Shown: one piece after another, positions 6,713 through 13,420 of the stretch
Position numbering within the stretch: position 1 is the first letter of the stretch
How the letters are laid out: every line of letters begins with the position of its first letter
Assembly (NCBI GenBank): GCA_035542155.1
Contig: DATKLX010000159.1
Coordinates: forward strand, 1 to 14,565
DNA length: 14,565 nt
Reading direction: 5' to 3'
Origin: DATKLX01 sp035542155
GTDB taxonomy: Bacteria; Chloroflexota; Anaerolineae; Anaerolineales; Anaerolineaceae
The notes under the pieces: model-generated
The model's database searches: none
What the model was told of the DNA's origin: nothing
Seen by the model: only the letters and a program-made list of their open reading frames with translations
Position numbers and translations under genes: made by a program

Positions 6713-7333
6713 TTATTTTCCCAACTGCTGCAGCTCTTCAGGCGTCAGGTCCCGGGTAGGCGGGCCATTTTTTAACTGCATGGCGCGGATATAGGCGATC
6801 ACCGCCCAGCGGTCCGGGGCTTTAACCCGGTAGCCGTAGGGGAACATTTTCCCGGTCCCATTGGTTATCACGTCAAAAATCTTGCCGTTGGGAAGCTCTT
6901 TCACCTCGTCGCCGAGCAGGTCCGGCGGCTTGGGGAACTTAAAGCTCACCACCCTGCCATCGCCGTGTCCGGAAGCGCCATGGCAGGGAACGCAATAAAT
7001 ATTGAAACGTTCCTGGCCGCGCTTGACCAGATCGTTGGTGACCGGGACCGGGAAACCAGCCCGCGGCTGCCCGTTTGCGTCCAGGCCGGTCAGGGCGGGG
7101 TCGTCGACCTTCTGGTCGGTTTGGGATACGGTGCCGGGGACGAAATTGCGCGCCGAGCGCCCATCGGCGAAAAAGTCACTCTGGGAAAGGGGCCGGTTAT
7201 AGGGCTGGACCTCCATATTGCCCGTCTGCTGGCAGCCGGCCAGGAGGAGCAATCCTCCCAGTAATATGGCCCAAACCAGACCAGCCTTGAGCGCGTGGGA
7301 CTTTGAACCAGAATATGAAAGGAATGAAGTCAT
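6713..7333 (-). CDS. actE: ACIII subunit ActE, monoheme c-type cytochrome lipoprotein
   Basis: A 206-residue periplasmic-side subunit. Residues 1-34 form a lipoprotein signal ending in the lipobox LAGC, so Cys34 should be lipidated and hold the protein to the membrane. One class-I cytochrome c domain follows: heme site CVPCH (114-118), then a probable axial Met163 in GKMFPYG (161-167), and a C-terminal helix with WAVIAYIRAMQ (176-186). The 80-residue stretch between the lipobox and the heme domain is typical of ActE. It passes electrons from ActA/ActB towards a soluble carrier or oxidase. I chose ATG 7333, four bases after the actD stop; an in-frame TTG at 7357 would overlap actD and adds nothing to the signal peptide. 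Gene order (after actD, before actF) supports the assignment. Confidence 0.93.
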   Translation of the reverse strand: MTSFLSYSGSKSHALKAGLVWAILLGGLLLLAGCQQTGNMEVQPYNRPLSQSDFFADGRSARNFVPGTVSQTDQKVDDPALTGLDANGQPRAGFPVPVTNDLVKRGQERFNIYCVPCHGASGHGDGRVVSFKFPKPPDLLGDEVKELPNGKIFDVITNGTGKMFPYGYRVKAPDRWAVIAYIRAMQLKNGPPTRDLTPEELQQLGK

Positions 7334-7337
7334 CGCG

Positions 7338-7883
7338 TTATGCCTCGATCTCTGCAACCATCACTGCGTCCAGGTCTTCCAGGAATTTACGCGTCTCGAC
7401 CAGGTCGAAGCGCGGATCTTTGGCCTCGACGCTCAGGTAGAAACCGTCCTGTGAGCCGTGCTCCTGGAAATCTTCCACGTTAAACACCGGGTGGTAAGGC
7501 TCGGGGAAGCGGGTAAAGTAGAACAGGCCCAGGATCCCGGCCCCCGCCGCGAACAGGATGGTCAGCTCAAACGTAATTGGGATATACGCCGGCCAACTGA
7601 AGAGGGGCCTTCCCCCAATGTTCAGGGGCAGGTCAACCACATTCGCGAACGTTTGCATCAAGAACCCGGTCAGCGCACCGGCGATCCCCCCGGCCAGGAT
7701 GACGAAAGGCAGCGGGGAAGACCTGAGCCGCAGCGCCTGGTATAACCCCTCGACCGGGAATGGGGTGTAGGCATCGACCCTCCGGTACCCGGCGCGGGTG
7801 GTCCTGCGGGCCGCCTCGACCAGGGCTTCAGGAGTGGAGAATTTTGCCAGCAAACCGTATAGTTCATTGCCCGGAGCATTCAT
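7338..7883 (-). CDS. actD: ACIII subunit ActD (DUF3341 membrane protein)
   Basis: A 181-residue DUF3341 protein. The N-terminal 55 residues are soluble, with the family's YTPFPVEGL motif (39-47). Two transmembrane helices follow at about 58-80 and 100-123, joined by a loop containing GGRPLFSWPAYIP (90-102). The C-terminal soluble part contains PVFNVEDF (132-139) and DGFYL (146-150), where the family is well conserved. ActD in known ACIII structures is a peripheral two-helix subunit without cofactors. ATG 7883 is preceded by AAGGAGG with five bases of spacing, so it is preferred to the in-frame TTG at 7898. It begins 11 nt after the actC stop codon and ends four bases before the actE start. 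Confidence 0.93.
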   Translation of the reverse strand: MNAPGNELYGLLAKFSTPEALVEAARRTTRAGYRRVDAYTPFPVEGLYQALRLRSSPLPFVILAGGIAGALTGFLMQTFANVVDLPLNIGGRPLFSWPAYIPITFELTILFAAGAGILGLFYFTRFPEPYHPVFNVEDFQEHGSQDGFYLSVEAKDPRFDLVETRKFLEDLDAVMVAEIEA

Positions 7884-7894
7884 GATAGCCTCCT

Positions 7895-9271
7895 TCAATC
7901 AGAGGATGGCTGGGCGGTGGCTTCCGCTTCTTCGTGGACCAGCTCGCGCATCTCGAAGATCGAGATGGCCGGCAGGAGGCGGATGAAGAGGAAGATCAGG
8001 GTCAGGAACAACCCGATCGTCCCGATCAACACCGAGATATCCCAGATCGTGGGGGAGTACAGGTGCCAGGAGGAAGGGATGAAATCTTTGGAAAGGCTCT
8101 GGACGATGATGATAAACCGCTCGAGCCACATGCCCACGTTGACAAGCAGCGCGATGATCCAGAGCAGGATGTTGTTGGACCGGACGCTCTTGAACCAGAG
8201 CAACTGGATCACGACCACATTGCAGAACAGCAGCGTCCAATAGAGCGGAGCATAAGCTCCGATGAAGCGGTCCCTGGCATTGAATATTTCGAAAGGATCG
8301 GCGCCGTAATAAGCCATGAAGTTTTCCATCAGGTACCCATACCCCACGATCAGGCCCATCGCCAGCATCACTTTGGCCATCGCGTCCAGGTGGCGCTGGG
8401 TGATGAAGTCTTCCAGGTGGTAGGCCTTGCGCAGGGGGATCATCAGGGTGAGCACCATGGCGAACCCGGAGAAGACCGCCCCGGCGACAAAGTAAGGGGG
8501 AAAGATGGTACTATGCCAGCCAGGAACCACCCCGTAAGCGAAGTCCATACCCACGATGCTGTGCACCGAGAGGACCAGGGGTGTGGCCAGGGCGGCCATC
8601 AGGAAGTACACCGACTGGAAGTGGTTCCAGTGGCGGGCGGAGCTGCGCCAGCCAAACGACAGCACGCCAAAGAGGCGTTTCATCCACATTTTTTTCGCCC
8701 GGTCACGCATGGTCGCCAGGTCGGGGACGAGACCCATATACCAGAACAGGAAGGACACCGTGGCATAGGTCGTGATTGCGAACACATCCCAGACCAGCGG
8801 GCTGCGGAACTGCGGCCAGAGGCCCATGCTGTTGGGGTAGGGGATCAGGTAGAAGAAGATCCAGGGGCGCCCGAGGTGGAGGATAGGGAACATGGCCGCG
8901 TTGGCCACGGCAAAGAGGGTCATCGCCTCGGCGAAGCGGTTGATGGAAGTTCGCCAATCCTGGCGAAGGAGGAGCAGGATGGCGGAAATCAGCGTTCCGG
9001 CGTGCCCGATCCCGATCCACCAGACGAAGTTGATGATATCGAACCCCCAGCCAACCGGGATGTTGATCCCGAAGAGCCCGACGCCCCGGATAAACACGTT
9101 CCCAACGGCGTACAAGAAGATCATGACAATGACGAGGCCGATGAAGAACCCCAGGATCCAGCCGCGGGGTGTCTGCCGGGGTTCGGTGAGGGGAATGTCG
9201 GCAATCTGCGCCGTTACCGAAGAATAGGTTTGTCCTGGCTCGAGTACAGGATATTCATTGGAGGTTTCCAT
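7895..9271 (-). CDS. actC: ACIII subunit ActC, NrfD/PsrC-family quinol-binding membrane protein
   Basis: A 458-residue membrane subunit and the expected quinol-oxidising partner of ActB. It has an approximately 35-residue cytoplasm-like N-terminus, then about ten transmembrane helices between residues 38 and 432, and a charged tail. NrfD-family features include WWIGIGHAGTLIS (84-96), FPILHLGRPW (128-137), SVHSIVGMDFA (235-245) and MWLERFIIIV (381-390). His90, His132 and Asp243 lie in segments that in homologues approach the quinol site or proton path; their roles here are inferred. The gene starts 21 nt after actB, with AAGAGG five bases before ATG 9271. Sequence and position both distinguish it from ActF: it follows the iron-sulfur subunit, as PsrC follows PsrB. 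Confidence 0.95.
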   Translation of the reverse strand: METSNEYPVLEPGQTYSSVTAQIADIPLTEPRQTPRGWILGFFIGLVIVMIFLYAVGNVFIRGVGLFGINIPVGWGFDIINFVWWIGIGHAGTLISAILLLLRQDWRTSINRFAEAMTLFAVANAAMFPILHLGRPWIFFYLIPYPNSMGLWPQFRSPLVWDVFAITTYATVSFLFWYMGLVPDLATMRDRAKKMWMKRLFGVLSFGWRSSARHWNHFQSVYFLMAALATPLVLSVHSIVGMDFAYGVVPGWHSTIFPPYFVAGAVFSGFAMVLTLMIPLRKAYHLEDFITQRHLDAMAKVMLAMGLIVGYGYLMENFMAYYGADPFEIFNARDRFIGAYAPLYWTLLFCNVVVIQLLWFKSVRSNNILLWIIALLVNVGMWLERFIIIVQSLSKDFIPSSWHLYSPTIWDISVLIGTIGLFLTLIFLFIRLLPAISIFEMRELVHEEAEATAQPSSD

Positions 9272-9292
9272 GGACGCCTCTTATGCCTGTTC

Positions 9293-12226
9293 TTACAACT
9301 GAGGGTTGGGGTTTTTGACCTTGGCCAGATACGTGGTCCGCGGTTTTGTCCCCAGTTCGCCCAACAAAGCGTAGTTGAGCGGGGTTTCCTTTAACTTGCG
9401 CACCCGGCTGTTGGCGTCGTTCAGATCGCCAAAGACGATCGCGTTGGTCGGGCAGGCCTGCTGGCAGGCGGTCTTCAGCGAGCCGTCCGCGATCGGCTGG
9501 CCGGAAATCTCGGATTGGATCCGCGCCGCGTTGACCCGTTGGATGCAGTACGTGCACTTCTCCATCACACCGCGCATGCGGATGCTGACGTCCGGGTTAC
9601 GCATCACTTTGATGGAGGGCGTTGCATCGTCCTGGAATTTGTAGAAGTTGAAGCGGCGCACCTTGTAGGGGCAGTTGTTCGAGCAGTAGCGGGTGCCCAC
9701 GCAGCGGTTGTAGGTCATCTCGTTGATCCCCTCGGCGCTGTGACTGGTGGCCTCCACCGGGCAGACCGGCTCGCAGGGAGCGGTCTCGCAGTGCATGCAC
9801 GGCACCGGTTCGAAGAAAGTCTGGGGTGTGTCCAGGCTGCCCTCGAAGTAGCGGTCGACGCGGAGCCAGTGCATCTCACGGCTGCGATCGACCTGGTCCT
9901 TCCCCACCGTGGGGACATTATTTTCGGCCTGGCAGGCCAGGACGCAGGCGTTGCAGCCGATGCAGGCGTTGAGGTTGATCGCCATCCCCCAGGCATGGCC
10001 GGTATAGGCCCATTGGTCGTAGAGCGTCGGAGCGTTGCCCTCGACTTCCTGAGCAAACTTCGGGTTCTGCTGGAATTCCGCCAGGGTGGCCGAGCGGACG
10101 AGATTCCGGTTTTCCATCGTCTGGTGGTCGCGGGTGGTCACCAGGTGATATTTTCGCCCGGTCTTGCTGACCTCCAGTCCAGTGTCGAACCAGGGAGCGG
10201 CGGCCGTGCGCAGGGCATAGGCATTGTAGCCCGCTCCCTGCAGCACTCGCCCGCCCTGGGTGCGCCCGTATCCAAGGGTGACGGTCAGTGAATCGTTGGG
10301 CTGGCCGGGCTGGATGTATACGGCGGCTTCGATGCTGCGCCCGCGCAGGGTGAGGCGCACGACGTCTTCTTCGGCAAGGGCCAGGCGTGAGGCGGTCTGT
10401 GGGCTGACCAGCACGGCGTTGTCCCAGGTGATCTTGGTCAGCGGCTTGGGCAGCTCTTGAAGCCAGGCGTTATTGGCAAACCGGCCGTCCCAGGCGGTCG
10501 GGTCTGGTTCGAAGACGATTTCCAGGGCGCCGGCCGCGGGAAGCTGGGAAACCGCGGAGAGGGCAGCGGCGTTGACCTGTGGGGCAGTTGTGGCTGGGGC
10601 CAGGCCGGTGTTGGGGAGGAAGCCATCTCGCAGGGCCTGTTTCCAGATGGTTTCGAAATTGCCGGCTTTGATTTGACCCTGCCAGAACGCGCGGAGCAGA
10701 TCGTAGCTTTTGGCGCTGGGCTGCCCGAGTAGGGCGGCCATAAATTCCAGAGGAGATTTGCCGCCGTAGAGCGGCTCGATCAAGGGCTGGATCAGGCTGG
10801 TCGTGCCGTCGAACGAGCGGAGGTCGCCCCACATTTCGAGGTAATGGGCGGCGGGGACGAACCAGGTGGTCTGCGCGGCGGTCTCATCGGCGTAGAGGCC
10901 CAGGTAGGCGCTGAATTTCGCCTTTTTGATCAGGGCCGCAAAGCCAAGGTCGGCGGGCGCGGAGTAGGCCGGGTTCTCGTCCAGGATGAGCAGCGTATCG
11001 ACGGCGCCGCTGTTCAGGTCCTGGGCCAGCTCCTGGATGGAAGCGGTCTGGTCTAGCGGGGCCGCCTCGACCGGGTCGGTATAAGTCACCGTATTGCCCA
11101 CGGCGCCGAGGGCGTGGTTCATGGCGTGGGCCAGGGCGTGCACCGCGGCAGGCTGGCGATCTCCCGGGACGACCAGTGCAGTTGCGCCGGCTTTTTGCAG
11201 GTCCGCGGCGACCACCTCGACCCAGCTTTGGCCAGGAACTGCCCCACCGGGTGCGCTCACGCCGTTCACTCCCAGCCGGCTGGCGAGCGCGCGGGCGAAA
11301 GGCTCGACTTCCGCGGCGCGGAGGGGCAGGCGGTGGTCAGCGTTCCCGCCGGTGATGGTTAAGCTGCTCTCCACCACGTAGAGCCGGTTCATCGGCCTGT
11401 TTGGGTCGCGGCGCCCGCCAAACTCCTGGGCGTAGAGCAGGCTGCCCGGCTCGCGGACGAGAAAGTCGCAGTCGAGCGAGACAATCACATCGGCTTTATC
11501 GAAATGGTAACGCACCTCCACCGGCTTGCCGAACACCTGGCTTTTCCCACGCGTGAGGCTAAGCGGGGAGTACTGGTGCCATTTCCCCTGGGGATATTTG
11601 GCCAGGACGGCTTTAATCGCATCCACCAGGCTGGGGGAGGTGACCGTGCCGGTCAGGATGCGCAAGCCGGGCCCCTGCTGGGCGGCTAACGCCGCGGCAA
11701 AGTCCTGCCAGGTTCTGGCCTGGCCCTGGCTGGTCACTTTCTGGGCTCGATCCGGGTCGTACAAGTCGAGGATGGAGGCCTGCATAAACATGGTGCTGGT
11801 CCCCTGGCTGACCGGGTGGCGTGGGTTGCCGTCTACCTTGATCGGGCGGCCCATATCGCTTTTCACCAGCACCCCTTCGCCGTAGCCATTCCACGGCATC
11901 GCGCTGGCAAAATAGACCGGCTTTCCCGGGACGAGCTCCTCGGGTGGAGTGGAATAGGGCAAAATCTTTTCCTGGTTCTGGGGAATGCAGGCGGTCAGGC
12001 CGCCCAGGGCCAGGGATGCGCCCAGCACCTTCAGAAAATCGCGCCGGCTGAGCTCCCCCAGCAGGCTCGCCTGGCGGGGAAATTCCTGGCGGACGATCTC
12101 CTCGAACTCTTCACTCTCGGCCAGCTCATTCAGGCTACGCCAGTACACTTTTCCTCGCTGAGAGGCCAGCCGTTTCCGCAGAGCAGCCAGGTCGAGTGGT
12201 CGCTGTACTTCGAAGTCCTTCGTCAT
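9293..12226 (-). CDS. actB: ACIII subunit ActB, molybdopterin-like domain fused to a ferredoxin domain
   Basis: A 977-residue fusion that forms the electron-transfer core of ACIII. After a 59-residue charged leader comes a Tat motif, SRRDFLK (60-66), a hydrophobic stretch and a lipobox-like LTAC with Cys80, so export by Tat and possible lipidation are predicted. Residues about 95-690 are the molybdopterin-oxidoreductase-like domain, which in ACIII carries no Mo cofactor; I see no N-terminal cluster cysteines. Residues about 745-970 are the ferredoxin domain. Cysteines: 755, 758, 761, 765; 810, 813, 818, 822; 842, 848, 852; 891, 894; 921, 925. That makes 15, with Thr845 where PsrB-type proteins have the sixteenth, matching three [4Fe-4S] plus one [3Fe-4S]. 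ATG 12226 is four bases after the actA stop; its ribosome site (CAGG) lies in the last actA codons. Confidence 0.96.
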   Translation of the reverse strand: MTKDFEVQRPLDLAALRKRLASQRGKVYWRSLNELAESEEFEEIVRQEFPRQASLLGELSRRDFLKVLGASLALGGLTACIPQNQEKILPYSTPPEELVPGKPVYFASAMPWNGYGEGVLVKSDMGRPIKVDGNPRHPVSQGTSTMFMQASILDLYDPDRAQKVTSQGQARTWQDFAAALAAQQGPGLRILTGTVTSPSLVDAIKAVLAKYPQGKWHQYSPLSLTRGKSQVFGKPVEVRYHFDKADVIVSLDCDFLVREPGSLLYAQEFGGRRDPNRPMNRLYVVESSLTITGGNADHRLPLRAAEVEPFARALASRLGVNGVSAPGGAVPGQSWVEVVAADLQKAGATALVVPGDRQPAAVHALAHAMNHALGAVGNTVTYTDPVEAAPLDQTASIQELAQDLNSGAVDTLLILDENPAYSAPADLGFAALIKKAKFSAYLGLYADETAAQTTWFVPAAHYLEMWGDLRSFDGTTSLIQPLIEPLYGGKSPLEFMAALLGQPSAKSYDLLRAFWQGQIKAGNFETIWKQALRDGFLPNTGLAPATTAPQVNAAALSAVSQLPAAGALEIVFEPDPTAWDGRFANNAWLQELPKPLTKITWDNAVLVSPQTASRLALAEEDVVRLTLRGRSIEAAVYIQPGQPNDSLTVTLGYGRTQGGRVLQGAGYNAYALRTAAAPWFDTGLEVSKTGRKYHLVTTRDHQTMENRNLVRSATLAEFQQNPKFAQEVEGNAPTLYDQWAYTGHAWGMAINLNACIGCNACVLACQAENNVPTVGKDQVDRSREMHWLRVDRYFEGSLDTPQTFFEPVPCMHCETAPCEPVCPVEATSHSAEGINEMTYNRCVGTRYCSNNCPYKVRRFNFYKFQDDATPSIKVMRNPDVSIRMRGVMEKCTYCIQRVNAARIQSEISGQPIADGSLKTACQQACPTNAIVFGDLNDANSRVRKLKETPLNYALLGELGTKPRTTYLAKVKNPNPQL

Positions 12227-12230
12227 GTGT

Positions 12231-12890
12231 TTACCTGTGGCAAATGGAGCAGTTATTCAACTGGGAAGTTGGTAGGATGTGGTATTCCTGCATCAGCCGG
12301 GCGCCAAGGACCGCCTGGTTTTCCTTCGGTTGGTAGCCCATATCGTAGACGTTCTCCTTAGGACGCAGGTATTGCGATGGATCTTTATGGCATTGTGTGC
12401 AGGTGGTCATGTAAAAATACTTCGCACGGACCGCTGTCGTCACCTGGTCCATGCGGCCGTGGCAGGTCTCGCAGCCAACACCTTTGTTCACGTGGATCTG
12501 GTGGTTGAAATAGACGAAATCCGGCAGGTTGTTAACCCGGTTCCACACCACGGGCTTCCCCGTCGCATAGCTATCGCGGATCGGCTGGAGCGAAGCGGCG
12601 TCCGTGGCGACCTGGCTGTGGCAGCTCATACAGGTCTGCGCCGGGGGAATGTCCGCGAAGGAGGACTGGTCGACAGCTTCGTGGCAGTAGCGGCAGTTCA
12701 ACCCCAACCCACCCACGTGTAGGCTGTGGGGAAAGGGAACCGGCTGAGGAATCTGAGCGCCCACCCTGGTGAATTTGGGCGAATGGAAATACCAGACCAG
12801 TACGCCAGTGATGACCGCCCCCAGAATCAAAATCAGAACGATGCTGGCTCGCGAGAAAAAGTTGCTGCGTGGTGAAAAAATTTGAGGCAT
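12231..12890 (-). CDS. actA: ACIII subunit ActA, pentaheme cytochrome c
   Basis: First gene of the operon. A 219-residue protein with one N-terminal transmembrane anchor (about 15-35) and a periplasmic domain carrying five CxxCH heme sites: CRYCH (66-70), CMSCH (87-91), CETCH (140-144), CTQCH (164-168) and CSICH (214-218). The last site ends one residue before the C-terminus. Additional His residues at 55, 58, 130, 133 and 204 are candidate distal ligands. Family knowledge: ActA of Rhodothermus marinus is also pentaheme and relays electrons to ActE. ATG 12890 has GGGGA about seven bases upstream. The leader to the presumed promoter near 13086 is about 190 nt. Confidence 0.96.
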   Translation of the reverse strand: MPQIFSPRSNFFSRASIVLILILGAVITGVLVWYFHSPKFTRVGAQIPQPVPFPHSLHVGGLGLNCRYCHEAVDQSSFADIPPAQTCMSCHSQVATDAASLQPIRDSYATGKPVVWNRVNNLPDFVYFNHQIHVNKGVGCETCHGRMDQVTTAVRAKYFYMTTCTQCHKDPSQYLRPKENVYDMGYQPKENQAVLGARLMQEYHILPTSQLNNCSICHR

Positions 12891-13085
12891 TGGTTTCCCC
12901 AGTCACCTTAAAATTAGGATCCAACACAACCCAGGTCGAACAAATGCGCGCGCAGTCGAATCAATTGTTTCCAACCATTCCGGTTGGATGGTGAAAAACG
13001 AAAAAAAGTAAAGATCAATGCGGCGGGAAAGGGAGGGTAAATTACCCCGGTTTCAGACTCCATTCCCACACCATACAGCACCATA

Positions 13086-13091
13086 ATTATA
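13086..13091 (-). promoter_or_regulatory. Candidate -10 element of the act operon
   Basis: A perfect TATAAT on the minus strand (13091-13086), in AT-rich sequence, with an upstream TG two bases before it. There is no good -35 at 16-18 bp, where the hexamer would be ATATCT. The poor -35 and the adjoining inverted repeat suggest an activator-dependent promoter. Transcription would start near 13079, about 190 nt before actA. Confidence 0.4.
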
Positions 13092-13094
13092 TAC

Positions 13095-13131
13095 AAATTT
13101 GAGAATTAAGATATGGTATATTCTCAAATTT
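13095..13131. promoter_or_regulatory. 12-bp inverted repeat, candidate operator at the act promoter
   Basis: AAATTTGAGAAT (13095-13106) and ATTCTCAAATTT (13120-13131) are perfect complements, 13 bases apart, 25 bp centre to centre. One arm lies in the spacer and the other just upstream of the -35 position relative to the minus-strand TATAAT at 13091-13086. The form fits the site of a dimeric regulator. No T-run follows that would make it a terminator. Confidence 0.5.
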
Positions 13132-13250
13132 TCCTCTACATTTTCCCCACAACTTTCACCTTCATGGAATTCCTCGGCGCAGCCTTTTCCGGCATCTATC
13201 CATTGTGACAATTAATACAAGTGTAGGCTTCTCTTTGCAGTTCTCAAGCG

Positions 13251-13282
13251 GGGATTTCCCTATGATTGAGTAGGGGAATCCC
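13251..13282. promoter_or_regulatory. Tandem GGGATTTCCC / GGGGAATCCC palindromes, candidate activator sites
   Basis: GGGATTTCCC (13251-13260) and GGGGAATCCC (13273-13282) are two near-identical palindromic 10-mers, each followed by TA, with centres 22 bp apart (two helix turns). They can also pair with each other as a 12-bp stem (13251-13262 with 13271-13282, one G-T pair), or locally as GAGTAGGG/CCCTACTC (13268-13275 with 13280-13287). Relative to a start predicted from the TATAAT at 13335, the centres lie at about -91.5 and -69.5, which suits upstream activator binding. Confidence 0.45.
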
Positions 13283-13334
13283 TACTCCTTCGTTTCGACA
13301 GTGGTCCATTCAGCCTGTTTTGAAATAATTTGGG

Positions 13335-13340
13335 TATAAT
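13335..13340 (+). promoter_or_regulatory. Candidate -10 element for the glycosyltransferase gene
   Basis: A perfect TATAAT preceded by TTGGG, with no recognisable -35 at 16-18 bp. It would start transcription near 13347, leaving a leader of about 75 nt before ATG 13421. The weak -35 fits control through the upstream tandem palindromes. Confidence 0.45.
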
Positions 13341-13420
13341 CGCGGTATTTCCTGTCCCTTTTCTGAGTAGAAAATAACCAAGGATAGCCGCCAATACGGC
13401 CGGCCATGAGCGAGGAATGA

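Larger units (their letters stand above)
12891..13420. promoter_or_regulatory. Divergent regulatory intergenic region, act operon / glycosyltransferase
   Basis: A 530-bp gap between actA (minus) and the GT87 gene (plus), more AT-rich than its surroundings in its central part. From left to right it holds an act leader with a small stem (CCAACC 12971-12976 with GGTTGG 12982-12987), a minus-strand TATAAT at 13091-13086, a 12-bp inverted repeat (13095-13131), tandem palindromes (13251-13282) and a plus-strand TATAAT (13335-13340). I see no convincing gene: the open frames within it lack ribosome sites and protein-like composition. Confidence 0.6.

Noticed and set aside
7334..7357. TTG starts giving longer ActE (7357) and ActD (7898)
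   Set aside because: In both genes a downstream ATG lies closer to the expected family N-terminus. For ActD the AAGGAGG clearly belongs to ATG 7883.
7934..9394. A 486-codon open frame on the plus strand opposite actC
   Set aside because: Its translation is rich in D, E, H, Q and G without domain-like pattern, as expected of the antisense of a GC-rich membrane gene. ActC on the other strand has clear family motifs and a ribosome site.
9515..10291. A 258-codon plus-strand open frame opposite actB
   Set aside because: Antisense of the ferredoxin domain of ActB, which has all expected cysteine motifs; no ribosome site of its own.
12914..13096. Short minus-strand open frame upstream of actA (60 codons)
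   Set aside because: No credible ribosome site and no protein-like pattern. It covers the presumed act leader and -10 region.
13164..13208. Possible 14-codon leader peptide on the plus strand
   Set aside because: It has no Shine-Dalgarno sequence and no run of one amino acid or attenuator that would give it a role.
13251..13260. GGGATTTCCC matches the eukaryotic kappa-B consensus
   Set aside because: Coincidence: the context is bacterial. It is noted only as a palindrome of interest.
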